Shown here one piece after another: positions 8,529 through 16,316 of a DNA stretch of 41,065 nt. The first letter of the stretch is position 1, and every line of letters starts with the position of its first letter. The notes under the pieces were generated by a model. The model was not told the DNA's origin. It made no database searches and saw only the letters and a program-made list of their open reading frames with translations. Source of the DNA: Alphaproteobacteria bacterium HGW-Alphaproteobacteria-3 (GTDB lineage: Bacteria; Pseudomonadota; Alphaproteobacteria; Parvibaculales; Parvibaculaceae); the NCBI GenBank assembly GCA_002842875.1, contig PHEF01000025.1:1-41065 (forward strand), written 5' to 3'. A program made the position numbers and the translations under genes.

Positions 8529-9473
8529 CTACCCTGCCTGCGCCGCCTTCGACACGAGCGCGTTGATCTCGCCATCGACATTGTCGATGTCGTCCTGGAA
8601 CTTGAGCAGCACGTTCAGCGTGTTGCGGACGAGATCGGCGTCGAGTTCGCGCGCATGGAGAAGCACCATCGTGCGCGCCCAGTCGATGGTTTCGCTGACC
8701 GCCGGAAGCTTCTTCAGGTCGAGATGGCGGAGCCCCTGCACGAAGGCGACGAGCTGAGTGCGCAGACGCGCCTCCATCTCCGGCACGCGCGCCGCGATGA
8801 TGCGCTGTTCGAGGTCCGTATCGGGGAAGGGGATGTAGAGATGCAGGCAGCGGCGCTTCAGCGCATCGCCGATCTCGCGCGTGTTGTTCGACGTGAGGAA
8901 GACGATGGGCGTGGTGCGCGCCTTGATGGTGCCGAGTTCCGGCACGGAAATCTGATAGTCCGACAGGAGTTCGAGCAGGAAGGCTTCGAACTCGTCGTCG
9001 GACTTGTCGATCTCGTCGATCAGAAGGACGGCGCCACCCGGCTGCCAGAGCGCCTTCAGAAGCGGGCGCGGCTCGAGAAACTCTTCAGAGAAGAAGGTGT
9101 CGTCGAAATCGTGCAGCCGCGCCATGGACTCTTTCAGGCCCTGAGCGCCGGACATGAGATCGCCGAGCTTTTCCTTCAACACCTGCGTGTAGAGAAGCTG
9201 CTTGCCGTATTTCCACTCGTAAAGCGCCTTGGCCTCGTCGAGCCCTTCATAGCACTGAAGGCGGATGAGCGGCTTGCCGACCATTTCCGCCGTCGCCTTG
9301 GCAAGCTCGGTCTTGCCGACGCCGGGAGGCCCCTCGACGAGAAGCGGCTTTTGCAGCTTTTCGGCGAGGAAGATGGAAGTGGCGATATGCGCATTGCAGA
9401 TATAGCCGCGCGTCTCGAAGCCCTTGCGGATCGCTTCGATGTCGTCGATGGCGCCTTGCTTGTCGGTCGTCAA
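8529..9473 (-). CDS. MoxR-family AAA+ ATPase (CoxD-like)
   Basis: AAA+ ATPase that uses ATP hydrolysis to remodel a client together with its VWA partner. Walker A GPPGVGKT is at about residues 48-55, Walker B VLLIDEID follows about 95 residues later, sensor 1 is in FLTSNNTREIGDAL, and the conserved RRCLHLYIPFP follows. The start is uncertain. TTG 9473 is preferred because the protein then begins close to the conserved fold (314 residues) and GAGG lies just upstream. An in-frame extension to 9620 adds 49 residues of non-conserved, Arg/Pro-rich sequence. It is followed after eight bases by the VWA gene. Confidence 0.9.
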   Translation of the reverse strand: MTTDKQGAIDDIEAIRKGFETRGYICNAHIATSIFLAEKLQKPLLVEGPPGVGKTELAKATAEMVGKPLIRLQCYEGLDEAKALYEWKYGKQLLYTQVLKEKLGDLMSGAQGLKESMARLHDFDDTFFSEEFLEPRPLLKALWQPGGAVLLIDEIDKSDDEFEAFLLELLSDYQISVPELGTIKARTTPIVFLTSNNTREIGDALKRRCLHLYIPFPDTDLEQRIIAARVPEMEARLRTQLVAFVQGLRHLDLKKLPAVSETIDWARTMVLLHARELDADLVRNTLNVLLKFQDDIDNVDGEINALVSKAAQAG

Positions 9474-9656
9474 ATGCCTCGAGAGGCGGCAAGCCGCCCC
9501 TTCCCTGATCTGTGATTTCGTTGGGGGCAACCTAGCACAGGCAGGACGAGGCCGCGCCACGGCAAAGCCATCCTGCCTGTTCGCGAACGAAGGCCGAATT
9601 GAACGCCCGTGAACCACCAACCCCGCCAGAGCGCGGCATCGTTACGGTGTCAAAAC

Positions 9657-9702
9657 TAACCCAATGGGCGATTTCATCTGGACAAACTGCCCCAATGGGT
9701 TA
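9657..9702. promoter_or_regulatory. Candidate operator pair before the toxin-antitoxin genes
   Basis: Two copies of the near-palindrome CCCAATGGG (9660-9668 and 9691-9699) lie 31 bases apart, centre to centre, just upstream of the toxin start. TAA precedes the first copy and TTA follows the second, so together they read as inverted half-sites. Type II antitoxins of the XRE class commonly bind paired palindromes over their own promoter. Binding here is inference. Confidence 0.5.
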
Positions 9703-9712
9703 CTCTCTCGGC

Positions 9713-9883
9713 ATGCTCACCGTGGCCGAGACCAGCATATTCCGGAAGCGTGCCGCAGCTTTGCTGAGCGAGGAGGAGCACGACGAACTGATTGAATTCC
9801 TGGCGACGAATCCGGAGACGGGAGACGAGATTGTCGGAACGGGCGGCGTGCGAAAGGTCCGGTTCGCAGCAAGAGGCAAGTAG
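9713..9883 (+). pseudogene. Truncated RelE/HigB-like toxin
   Basis: The 56-residue frame starts at ATG 9713 and matches the first half of HigB/RelE-type toxins found beside NadS/HigA antitoxins: MLTVAETSIFRKRAA, then a helix (SEEEHDELIEFLATNPETGD), then G-T-G-G-V-R-K-V-R-F. Family members run to about 100-110 residues, with a C-terminal beta-sheet holding the catalytic residues, such as an R-V-I-Y-Y-F-like strand. Here the frame ends at TAG (9881-9883) right after A-A-R-G-K, and the antitoxin begins 13 bases later. The missing half is not found in other frames, so a deletion removed it. An inactive toxin is the simplest reading. Confidence 0.7.
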
Positions 9884-9895
9884 AGGAGTACCGGC

Positions 9896-10204
9896 ATGAG
9901 CAATTTCGCGAAGGAACTGATTGCCTCCATGGAGGAAGCGCGCGAGCACGCCAGAGGCGGCAAGACGGGCGTACAGGTGCGCGAGGTCAAGCCGGTCAAC
10001 GTCAAGAGGGCGCGGAAGGCCCTTGGCATGACGCAGGCCGAGTTCGCGCAACTTATGGGCACCAGCGTTTCCGGTTTGCAGAAATGGGAACAGGGAGCCC
10101 GCCAGCCCCGTGGGGCGGCACGTACTCTTGTGCGGCTCATCGAGCGCGCTCCCGAAGCGGTTAAGGAGGCGCTGGACGAACAGGAGGAAGCAGACGCCGC
10201 CTGA
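9896..10204 (+). CDS. XRE-family antitoxin / transcriptional regulator (HigA/NadS-like)
   Basis: The 102-residue DNA-binding protein has a helical N-terminus (FAKELIASMEEAREHARGG), then a classic XRE helix-turn-helix at about residues 38-75 (RKALGMTQAEFAQLMGTSVS, then a W-E-Q-G recognition segment) and an acidic tail. GAGG precedes the ATG by nine bases. It is in toxin-antitoxin order (toxin first), as in higBA and nadS pairs, and the protein looks complete while its toxin is truncated. It probably represses the shared promoter at the CCCAATGGG repeats. Confidence 0.85.
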   Translation: MSNFAKELIASMEEAREHARGGKTGVQVREVKPVNVKRARKALGMTQAEFAQLMGTSVSGLQKWEQGARQPRGAARTLVRLIERAPEAVKEALDEQEEADAA

Positions 10205-10215
10205 GGCGTTCTCTC

Positions 10216-11349
10216 TCACGCCCGTCCAAGTTCGCCGAGGAGCCATTTCTGGTGCTCGTGGATCGCGCCTTCGAGGTGGCTGAGGCGGCCGGCCCGCGCG
10301 GCGCCGCTCATCAGCCCCTTCTGCACGCCGTCGCAAGCGGCGATGTCTTCCATGTGGACGGCGAAGGTGCCTTCGCGCAGGAAGGCTTTCAGTGTCTCGG
10401 CATCCGGCACGTCGAGCGATTGCGGATGCGCTAGGAGATAGACGGTGAGCTTGAAATGGTCCACGCCGCCGATCTCCATGCGGTACCAGACGACACTGTC
10501 CGCGAGTACCGCGAGCAGCATCGAGGGATAGACATTGAAGACCGAAAAACCGCGCCGCGCGCGATCGGGGATGCCGTCGAGCGGCTTGAAGAGCGAGTCT
10601 GAAAGACCATCATCCTTGCGCGGCATGCGCAACACCGCATAGGGCGCGCTCGTTTCTTCCGCGCGGGAGATCGCGGCCGGATAGTTCGGCTCGAAGGTTT
10701 CGGGATGGATGGCGAAGTGGTGATAGGCCTCCATGAAATTGTCGACCAGCACCTTCCAGTTATAGGGCTGGTCGAACTCGATCTGGCCGACGATTTCCAT
10801 CTCGTCCATCTTCCAGGGCGCGAACTCCTCCGCCAGCGGCGCAAGCGAGCGCGCGAGCGGCGCCGCATCGCCGCTCAGATTGACGAAAATGAAGCCGTTC
10901 CAGACGTCGCAACCGAAGGAGGGCAGCGCGCAATCCTCATGCTCGAAGCCTTCCGCCTTCTCCATCAGGGGCGCGGCCATGAGCGAGCCGTCGAGCGCAT
11001 AGGTCCATTTGTGATAAGGGCAGGAAATCGTGCCCGAACTTTCCGCGCCGCTGCCGAGCAGCATCCAGCGGTGACGGCAGACCGCGGAAAGCGCGCGCAC
11101 TTCACCGTCCTTGCCGCGCACGATGAGGAGCGGCTCTCCCGCGACGTCGATGCGGAAGCGGTCGCCTGCATTGGGGATTTCCGAGGCCCGGCCGACCGAA
11201 ACCCAGTTGCGCGCGAAGACGCGCGCCGTCTCCGCCTCGAAGACCTCCGGCGAGGTGTAGAAGGCGGGCGGCAGCGTGGATGCCTGGGCGAGCGGCCGCA
11301 GGACAGCGGCGCGGCCTTGCCGCATGAGGTTTTCGAACGAGGCGGACAT
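10216..11349 (-). CDS. Rieske non-heme iron oxygenase, large (alpha) subunit
   Basis: Ring-hydroxylating or demethylating oxygenase alpha subunit, 377 residues. The Rieske [2Fe-2S] site is complete: C91-x-H93 and C110-x2-H113 (CRHRW ... CPYHKW). The mononuclear iron site shows N204-F-M-E207-A-Y-H210 and His215 (DNFMEAYHHFAIH), with an Asp in HMEDIAACD as the likely third ligand. The substrate is unknown; the fold class covers choline, carnitine and aromatic oxygenases. No reductase or ferredoxin gene is adjacent. A perfect 32-bp palindrome ends eight bases before the ATG and overlaps the ribosome-binding site (AGGGAA), so expression is probably repressor-controlled. It ends 11 bases from the convergent antitoxin gene. 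Confidence 0.92.
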   Translation of the reverse strand: MSASFENLMRQGRAAVLRPLAQASTLPPAFYTSPEVFEAETARVFARNWVSVGRASEIPNAGDRFRIDVAGEPLLIVRGKDGEVRALSAVCRHRWMLLGSGAESSGTISCPYHKWTYALDGSLMAAPLMEKAEGFEHEDCALPSFGCDVWNGFIFVNLSGDAAPLARSLAPLAEEFAPWKMDEMEIVGQIEFDQPYNWKVLVDNFMEAYHHFAIHPETFEPNYPAAISRAEETSAPYAVLRMPRKDDGLSDSLFKPLDGIPDRARRGFSVFNVYPSMLLAVLADSVVWYRMEIGGVDHFKLTVYLLAHPQSLDVPDAETLKAFLREGTFAVHMEDIAACDGVQKGLMSGAARAGRLSHLEGAIHEHQKWLLGELGRA

Positions 11350-11356
11350 GGGATTT

Positions 11357-11388
11357 CCCTAATTTCGACCGATCGGTCGAAATTAGGG
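11357..11388. promoter_or_regulatory. Perfect 32-bp palindrome, candidate repressor operator
   Basis: Every base of 11357-11388 pairs with its mirror; the centre is GACCGATCGGTC (11367-11378) flanked by A/T-rich arms and CCCT/AGGG ends. It lies seven bases upstream of the Rieske gene start and covers the place where its ribosome-binding site sits. Operators of TetR-family repressors often have this size and a GACCG-CGGTC core. A TetR gene lies 1.6 kb upstream on the same strand. I see no second copy in the window, so the cognate regulator is not proven. Confidence 0.8.
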
Positions 11389-11415
11389 TGGAGCTTGCCG
11401 GGTGTCAACCATTCC

Positions 11416-11508
11416 CGTCATTGCGAGGAGGCGAAGCCGACGAAACAATCCAGAAGCGGCGGGCACAGTGCTCAGCCTATGGATTGCTTCGCTTCGCTCG
11501 CAATGACG
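11416..11508. repeat. Dispersed palindromic intergenic repeat
   Basis: An imperfect 93-bp inverted repeat. The outer arms CGTCATTGCGAG (11416-11427) and CTCGCAATGACG (11497-11508) match perfectly; the inner arms CAATCCA (11446-11452) and TGGATTG (11480-11486) match perfectly, with GCGAAGC-type segments between. Repeats of this sequence family are widely scattered in alphaproteobacterial intergenic regions. Only one copy is in this window. It lies between the P450 and Rieske genes and could fold into a long RNA hairpin that separates their transcripts. Confidence 0.85.
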
Positions 11509-11566
11509 AAAAGCAGGAAAATCCTTGCCTCGAAATCAGGATGACGCCCGGTTTTCCCCGGACGCC

Positions 11567-12886
11567 CTACTTGGGGTGAACCATCACCGGCAACTCCGTG
11601 ATGCCGCGGATGAAGTTGGAGCGGAGATATTTCGGCTCGCCGACCACTTCGACCTTGCTGAACCGCTTCATGATCTCTTCCCAGAGGATGCGGAGCTGCA
11701 TCTCGCCGACGCGATTGCCGATGCAGCGATGGATGCCGAAGCCGAAGGAGAGATGGTGACGCGCGCCCTCGCGGTCGATCAGGAATTCATCGGCGCGCTC
11801 GATCTTCTCGTGATCGCGGTTTCCCGAGACGTACCACATGGCGACCTTGTCGCCCTTCCTGATCGTCTTGCCGCGAATTTCCACATCTTCCATCGCCGTG
11901 CGGCACATATGCGCAACCGGGCTCTGCCAGCGGATGATCTCCGAAATCATGTTCGGAATGATGCCGGGATCGGCCTTAAGCTTCTCGTATTCCGACGGAT
12001 GCTGATTGAGCGCGAGCACGCCGCCGGTGATGGAATTGCGGGTCGTGTCGTTGCCGCCGACGATGAGCAGCAGCATGTTGCCGAGATATTCGTTCGGCGG
12101 CATGTTCTTCGTGGACTCGCCATGCGCCAGCAGCGAGATGAGGTCGGAACCCGGATTGGCAAGACGGTCCTTCCAGACCGCATCGAAATATTCCCAGCAG
12201 TTCCAGAGTTCCTTGAAGGCATCTTCCGGCGTCGCGAAATATTCCGGATCGCCGATCCGCTCCACCGTGTCCGACCAGTGGATGAGCTTGTGGCGGTCTT
12301 CCTGCGGCACGTTGAAAAGCGTCGCCAGCGTGCGCCCCGTGAGCTCGACCGAAACCCGGCGCACCCAGTTGAACTCTTCGCCAAGCGGCAATTCGTCGAG
12401 GATGAGCCCCGCGCGCTCGCGGATCACCGGCTCCAGCGCATCGAGGTTCTGCGGCGTGAACATGGGCTGCACGACCTTGCGCTGCTCGTCATGCTTGGGC
12501 GGATCTTCCATGATGAACATGGGCAGATAGGTAAGGGGATCGGGTTCGCCTTCGAGAGGCAGGCCGCCGAGACGGATACCGCCATTGCGGATATCGGACG
12601 AGAACAGCTTGTGGTTCGTATCCACAAACATGATGTCCTCGTATTTGGTGATCGACCAGTAGCGGCCATAAGGACCGGTGTCGTTGAGATGGACTGGATC
12701 TTCCTTCCGCAGCCTCTCGAAATAGGGCAGCACCTTGTTGGCCGCGAACAGCTCGTCATGCGCGGGATCGAGGTCACTGAGCGGGATCGAGGAAGGATCG
12801 CGATTGACGTCGATCTTCCAGCGCGCGGCGAGATCGGCATTGCTGCGCGTGTAGTCCCGCCCGATGGCTATTTGTTCGTCGCTCAT
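11567..12886 (-). CDS. Cytochrome P450, CYP153-like alkane/fatty-acid hydroxylase
   Basis: Soluble class I P450, 439 residues. Landmarks: I-helix GGNDTTRNS with Thr281/Thr282, E316-I-I-R319 of the K helix, and the heme loop FGFGIHRCIGNR with Cys388 as heme ligand. The segments LLLIVGGNDTTRNSITGGV, CRTAMEDVEIRGKTIRKGDK and MWYVSGNRD match the CYP153 group, which hydroxylates the terminal carbon of medium-chain alkanes and related compounds. CYP153 needs a ferredoxin and a ferredoxin reductase; neither is next to it. The start ATG 12886 has GGGAGGAAG. A TetR gene is directly upstream on the same strand. The CYP153 call is from recalled family sequence, not a search. Confidence 0.9.
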   Translation of the reverse strand: MSDEQIAIGRDYTRSNADLAARWKIDVNRDPSSIPLSDLDPAHDELFAANKVLPYFERLRKEDPVHLNDTGPYGRYWSITKYEDIMFVDTNHKLFSSDIRNGGIRLGGLPLEGEPDPLTYLPMFIMEDPPKHDEQRKVVQPMFTPQNLDALEPVIRERAGLILDELPLGEEFNWVRRVSVELTGRTLATLFNVPQEDRHKLIHWSDTVERIGDPEYFATPEDAFKELWNCWEYFDAVWKDRLANPGSDLISLLAHGESTKNMPPNEYLGNMLLLIVGGNDTTRNSITGGVLALNQHPSEYEKLKADPGIIPNMISEIIRWQSPVAHMCRTAMEDVEIRGKTIRKGDKVAMWYVSGNRDHEKIERADEFLIDREGARHHLSFGFGIHRCIGNRVGEMQLRILWEEIMKRFSKVEVVGEPKYLRSNFIRGITELPVMVHPK

Positions 12887-12976
12887 GGACTTCCTCCCTG
12901 GTTGCCGCTTTGGTCCTTAATGTATGACGCCGCGGACAAGAATCCAGCGGGATAAGCCCGGCGGCCTTGTTTCCGG

Positions 12977-12996
12977 CTCGTGTCCGTTCACACGAG
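12977..12996. repeat. 7-bp hairpin between tetR and the P450 gene
   Basis: CTCGTGT (12977-12983) and ACACGAG (12990-12996) form a perfect 7-bp stem with a six-base loop, just past the tetR stop. There is no T run on the minus-strand side, so it is a weak terminator at best. It might also serve as an operator for the adjacent TetR protein. Confidence 0.4.
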
Positions 12997-13004
12997 GAGC
13001 AGCG

Positions 13005-13697
13005 CTACGTATTTGCCGCCGCTTCCGCCTTCACCTCATCGAGGCTGCGGCCTCCCGCAAGCAGGCCGCGCAGGAGAAGCGAGGCGACTTCTTCAGCCGT
13101 GCGGCGCATCTGCGCGCGGTCCTCGCGCTCGGCCCAGGTGACTGAATATTCCGTCGCGGCAAGCAGGGTTTTCGCAATCGTCGCGGCATCGCAGGCAACG
13201 AACTCGCCTTTCGCCTGGCCACCCCGAAGCCGCGCGCGAAGCCAGGCGAGGAGCTTCTCGCGCTCCTTCCCGTAGGCTGCCATGCGCGCGTCGCTCATAT
13301 TGCCCTGCGACAGCAGCCAGGTGCAGTCGTAAGGTGCGGCGCAGAGCATCTCGACATCGAAGCGGAGATAGAGGAAGAGCCGCGCGGCCTCCGAGAGGCC
13401 GGCCCGGCCGAGCTTCCTCTGCATGTCGAGCGCGGGCGCGAGCACGTCCTCGACCATGGCGTAGACGATCTCTTCCTTGGAGGGGAAGTAATAGTAGAGC
13501 GAGGCCTTGCGGAGCCCGGCTTCGGCCGCGATCTCGCGGACCGATGCGCCCGCGAAGCCTTTGGCGCGAAAAAGGCGGGCGGCGGCGGCGATGATATCGG
13601 CGCGCGGGTCGCCTGAAGCTGCGGCATCGCCGCTCCGGGGGCGCCCGACCGCCCTTGCCTGTTTTTCCGGGGTTCGCTTGTCCGGCCTCTCCGCCAC
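13005..13697 (-). CDS. TetR-family transcriptional regulator
   Basis: A 230-residue one-component repressor. After a basic, low-complexity N-terminus, the DNA-binding helix-turn-helix spans about residues 33-80 (ADIIAAAARLFRAKGFAGAS, VREIAAEAGLRKASLYYYFP). The remainder is the helical ligand and dimer domain. It is divergent from the fadJ-like gene (177 bases between starts) and upstream of the P450 gene, so it may control beta-oxidation, the P450, or both. A fatty acyl or alkane-derived ligand would fit the surroundings but is inference. Confidence 0.9.
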   Translation of the reverse strand: MAERPDKRTPEKQARAVGRPRSGDAAASGDPRADIIAAAARLFRAKGFAGASVREIAAEAGLRKASLYYYFPSKEEIVYAMVEDVLAPALDMQRKLGRAGLSEAARLFLYLRFDVEMLCAAPYDCTWLLSQGNMSDARMAAYGKEREKLLAWLRARLRGGQAKGEFVACDAATIAKTLLAATEYSVTWAEREDRAQMRRTAEEVASLLLRGLLAGGRSLDEVKAEAAANT

Positions 13698-13874
13698 GCG
13701 CCTGTCTCCTCGTTACGCCGTTCCGCGATCCTATCACGCCGCACGTCCTGTTCATCCCCTGACCGGCCCCGATCAGTCCTGCACAGGCGGGAGCCAAGCC
13801 CCGTCTGGCGCCATTGCCCCCCGGCGCTATAATCCCCGCCAACAACCAACCATAACGAAGAGGCAGGGAGCGCC

Positions 13875-15881
13875 ATGACCGCGATCAACGACGTCACCAC
13901 GCTTGAGAAGGAAGGCGGCATCGCCGTCGTCACCCTCAATTCGCCACCCGTGAACGCGCTTTCGGCGCCGGTGCGCGAAGGCATCACCAACGGCATCAAG
14001 CAGGCGATCGACGACCCGGACGTGAAAGCCATCGTGCTGATCTGCGAGGGCAAGACTTTCATCGCGGGCGCCGACATCACCGAATTCGGCAAGGCGCCGA
14101 AGGGCCCGAGCCTCTTCGACGCGCAGGCCATGATCGAGAACGCGCCGAAACCTGTCGTCGCGGCGATCCACGGCACGGCGCTGGGCGGCGGCCTCGAAGT
14201 GGCGCTGACCTGCCACTACCGCGTGGCGGTGCCTTCGGCGAAGTGCGGACTGCCGGAAGTGAACCTCGGCCTTCTGCCGGGCGCAGGCGGCACGCAGCGC
14301 CTGCCGCGCATCGTCGGCCCCGAAAAGGCCCTCGAAATGGTGACGACCGGGCAGCATGTGGGCGCGAAGAAGTGCCTCGAAATGGGCCTCGTCGACGAAC
14401 TCGCGGAAGAAGGCAAGCTGCGCGAGGGCGCCATCGCCTTCGCCAACAAGATCGTCGCCGAGAAGCGCCCGCTGAAGAAGGTGCGCGACCTGAGCGACAA
14501 GGTGGAAGCCGCGCGCGGCAAGCCCGAAATCTTCGCGAATGTGCGCAAGGCCAATGCCCGCAAGTTCCGCGGCTTCCTCGCGCCCGAATACAACATCCAG
14601 TGCATCGAGGCGGCGGTGAACCTGCCCTTCGACGACGGCGTCAAGGTGGAGCAGAAGCTCTTCCGCGAACTCGTCACCGGCACGCAGTCGGCGGCGCAGC
14701 GTCATGTCTTCTTCGCCGAACGCCAGGTCTGGAAGCTGCCGGACGTGCCGGCCGACACGCCGATCATCCCGGTGAACAAGGTCGGCATCATCGGCGCCGG
14801 CACGATGGGCGGCGGCATCGCCATGAACTTCCTCAATGTCGGCCTGCCCGTCACCATCGTGGAGACGAAGCAGGAAGCCCTCGATCGCGGCCTCGGCGTC
14901 ATCCGCAAGAATTACGAGAACTCGGCGAAGAAGGGCCGCTTCCCGATGGAAGAGGTCGAGAAGCGCATGGGGCTTCTGACCGGCTCGCTCGACATGGGTT
15001 CGCTCGCCGATTGCGACCTCGTGATCGAGGCCGTGTTCGAGAACATGGACGTGAAGAAGGACGTCTTTGGCAAGCTCGACCGGATCGTGAAGCAGGGTGC
15101 GATCCTCGCGACGAACACGTCCGCGCTCAACATCGACGAAATCGCAACGGCAGTGAAGCGCCCGGAAGCCGTGATCGGCCTCCACTTCTTCTCGCCCGCG
15201 AACGTGATGCGTCTTCTCGAAGTCGTGCGCGCCGACAAGACCTCGAAATCCGTCATCGCAACGTCGATGCAGCTTGCAAAGAAGATCGGCAAGATCGCCG
15301 CCCTTGTCGGCGTCTGCCCCGGCTTCGTCGGCAACCGCATCCTGGCGCAGCGCCAGCGCGAGGCGCAGAAGCTGATCCTTGAAGGCGCGATGCCCTGGGA
15401 CGTCGACCGCGTGCTCTACGATTTCGGCCTGCCGATGGGCCCCTTCGCGATGTCCGACCTCGCCGGCCTCGATATCGGCTGGTCGAAGGACAAATCGCAG
15501 GGCGCCACCATCCGCGACGTGCTTTGCGAAATGGACCGCCGCGGCCAGAAGACGGGCGCGGGCTTCTACGACTACGACGAAAACCGCAACGCGAAGCCCT
15601 CGCCGGTCGTCGAGAAGATCATTCTCGACTTCGCCGCGAAGAAAGGCATCAACCGCCGCACGATCTCGGACGACGAAATCCTCGAGCGCTGCATCTATCC
15701 GATGATCAACGAGGGCGCGAAGATTCTCGAGGAAGGCAAGGCGATCCGCTCGTCCGACATCGATATCGTCTGGATCAACGGCTACGGCTTCCCCGTCTAT
15801 CGCGGCGGCCCGATGTTCTATGGCCCCGCCGCGCTTCTGGAAAAGATCGTCGCGGAAGGAAAGAAATTCTCGGACTTCTGA
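13875..15881 (+). CDS. fadJ: Fused enoyl-CoA hydratase / 3-hydroxyacyl-CoA dehydrogenase
   Basis: Cytoplasmic multifunctional beta-oxidation enzyme, 668 residues. Residues 1-190 form the crotonase domain with the oxyanion motif GTALGGGLE and catalytic glutamates Glu108 and Glu128 ([20 protein letters not shown]). From about 300 comes the NAD-binding 3-hydroxyacyl-CoA dehydrogenase domain ([14 protein letters not shown]), with catalytic His437 in HFFSP, then two C-terminal dehydrogenase domains ([18 protein letters not shown] near the end). The length and order are those of FadJ-like alpha subunits. GGGAG precedes the ATG. No thiolase follows; a perfect-stem terminator ends the gene. It fits with the neighbouring P450 in alkane or fatty-acid catabolism. 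Confidence 0.95.
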   Translation: MTAINDVTTLEKEGGIAVVTLNSPPVNALSAPVREGITNGIKQAIDDPDVKAIVLICEGKTFIAGADITEFGKAPKGPSLFDAQAMIENAPKPVVAAIHGTALGGGLEVALTCHYRVAVPSAKCGLPEVNLGLLPGAGGTQRLPRIVGPEKALEMVTTGQHVGAKKCLEMGLVDELAEEGKLREGAIAFANKIVAEKRPLKKVRDLSDKVEAARGKPEIFANVRKANARKFRGFLAPEYNIQCIEAAVNLPFDDGVKVEQKLFRELVTGTQSAAQRHVFFAERQVWKLPDVPADTPIIPVNKVGIIGAGTMGGGIAMNFLNVGLPVTIVETKQEALDRGLGVIRKNYENSAKKGRFPMEEVEKRMGLLTGSLDMGSLADCDLVIEAVFENMDVKKDVFGKLDRIVKQGAILATNTSALNIDEIATAVKRPEAVIGLHFFSPANVMRLLEVVRADKTSKSVIATSMQLAKKIGKIAALVGVCPGFVGNRILAQRQREAQKLILEGAMPWDVDRVLYDFGLPMGPFAMSDLAGLDIGWSKDKSQGATIRDVLCEMDRRGQKTGAGFYDYDENRNAKPSPVVEKIILDFAAKKGINRRTISDDEILERCIYPMINEGAKILEEGKAIRSSDIDIVWINGYGFPVYRGGPMFYGPAALLEKIVAEGKKFSDF

Positions 15882-15895
15882 GGATCGAAAGAAGA

Positions 15896-15933
15896 CGGGG
15901 CGGTGCATACCGGGCACCGCCCCGAATGTTTTT
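15896..15933 (+). terminator. Terminator/attenuator between fadJ and the next gene
   Basis: An 11-bp perfect GC-rich stem (15896-15906 with 15914-15924, seven-base loop) is followed by a T-rich tract ending in five T residues (15929-15933). It begins 15 bases after the fadJ stop and ends only 14 bases before the next start, touching that gene's ribosome-binding region (GGGAAGG at 15934-15940). Confidence 0.8.
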
Positions 15934-15947
15934 GGGAAGGAAACAAG

Positions 15948-16316
15948 ATGAGCGGCAACGAACAGACGATCCGCGACTTCGTGAATGCCTGGTCGCGCCT
16001 CGACGTGGACGAGATCGTCGGCTATTTCGCGGAGGATGGCGTCTATCACAACATGATGCTCGACCCCGTGAAGGGTCAGGCGGCGCTCAAGGGCTTCATC
16101 GGCGCCTTCATCGCGAACTGGTCGGACACGGAGTGGGAACTCGTCAACATCCTCTCGAAGGGCGATCTCGTGATAGCCGAACGGGTGGACCGCACCAAGG
16201 CGGGCGGCAAGCCGGTCGCCCTGCCCTGCTGCGGCGTCTTCGAAATGGAAGGCGGCAAGATCAAGGTCTGGCGCGACTATTTCGACATGCCGACCTTCAC
16301 GAAGGCTGCGGGCTAG
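15948..16316 (+). CDS. Limonene-1,2-epoxide hydrolase-family (SnoaL/NTF2 fold) protein
   Basis: A small cone-shaped NTF2-fold protein of 122 residues. The start ATG 15948 follows GGGAAGGAAA; an upstream in-frame GTG lies in the terminator stem and is not credible. The catalytic pattern of limonene-epoxide hydrolases is visible: Arg79-x-Asp81 in IAERVD and Asp110 in WRDYFD, with the conserved G-V-F-E and G-G-K-I-K-V strands. The reaction would be water addition to an epoxide, which could follow an oxygenase step. Relatives in this fold can also be non-enzymatic, so the substrate is open. Its stop codon TAG shares the bases CTAG with the stop of the convergent gene. Confidence 0.82.
   Translation: MSGNEQTIRDFVNAWSRLDVDEIVGYFAEDGVYHNMMLDPVKGQAALKGFIGAFIANWSDTEWELVNILSKGDLVIAERVDRTKAGGKPVALPCCGVFEMEGGKIKVWRDYFDMPTFTKAAG

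Noticed and set aside
7237..8757. A 506-codon plus-strand frame across the VWA gene
   Set aside because: Antisense shadow. The VWA frame has an intact MIDAS site and operon context.
13827..16049. A 740-codon open frame on the minus strand across the fadJ-like gene
   Set aside because: It is an antisense shadow of a well-conserved GC-rich gene; its protein is rich in His/Arg/Asp with no recognisable domain, while the plus strand has full catalytic motifs.
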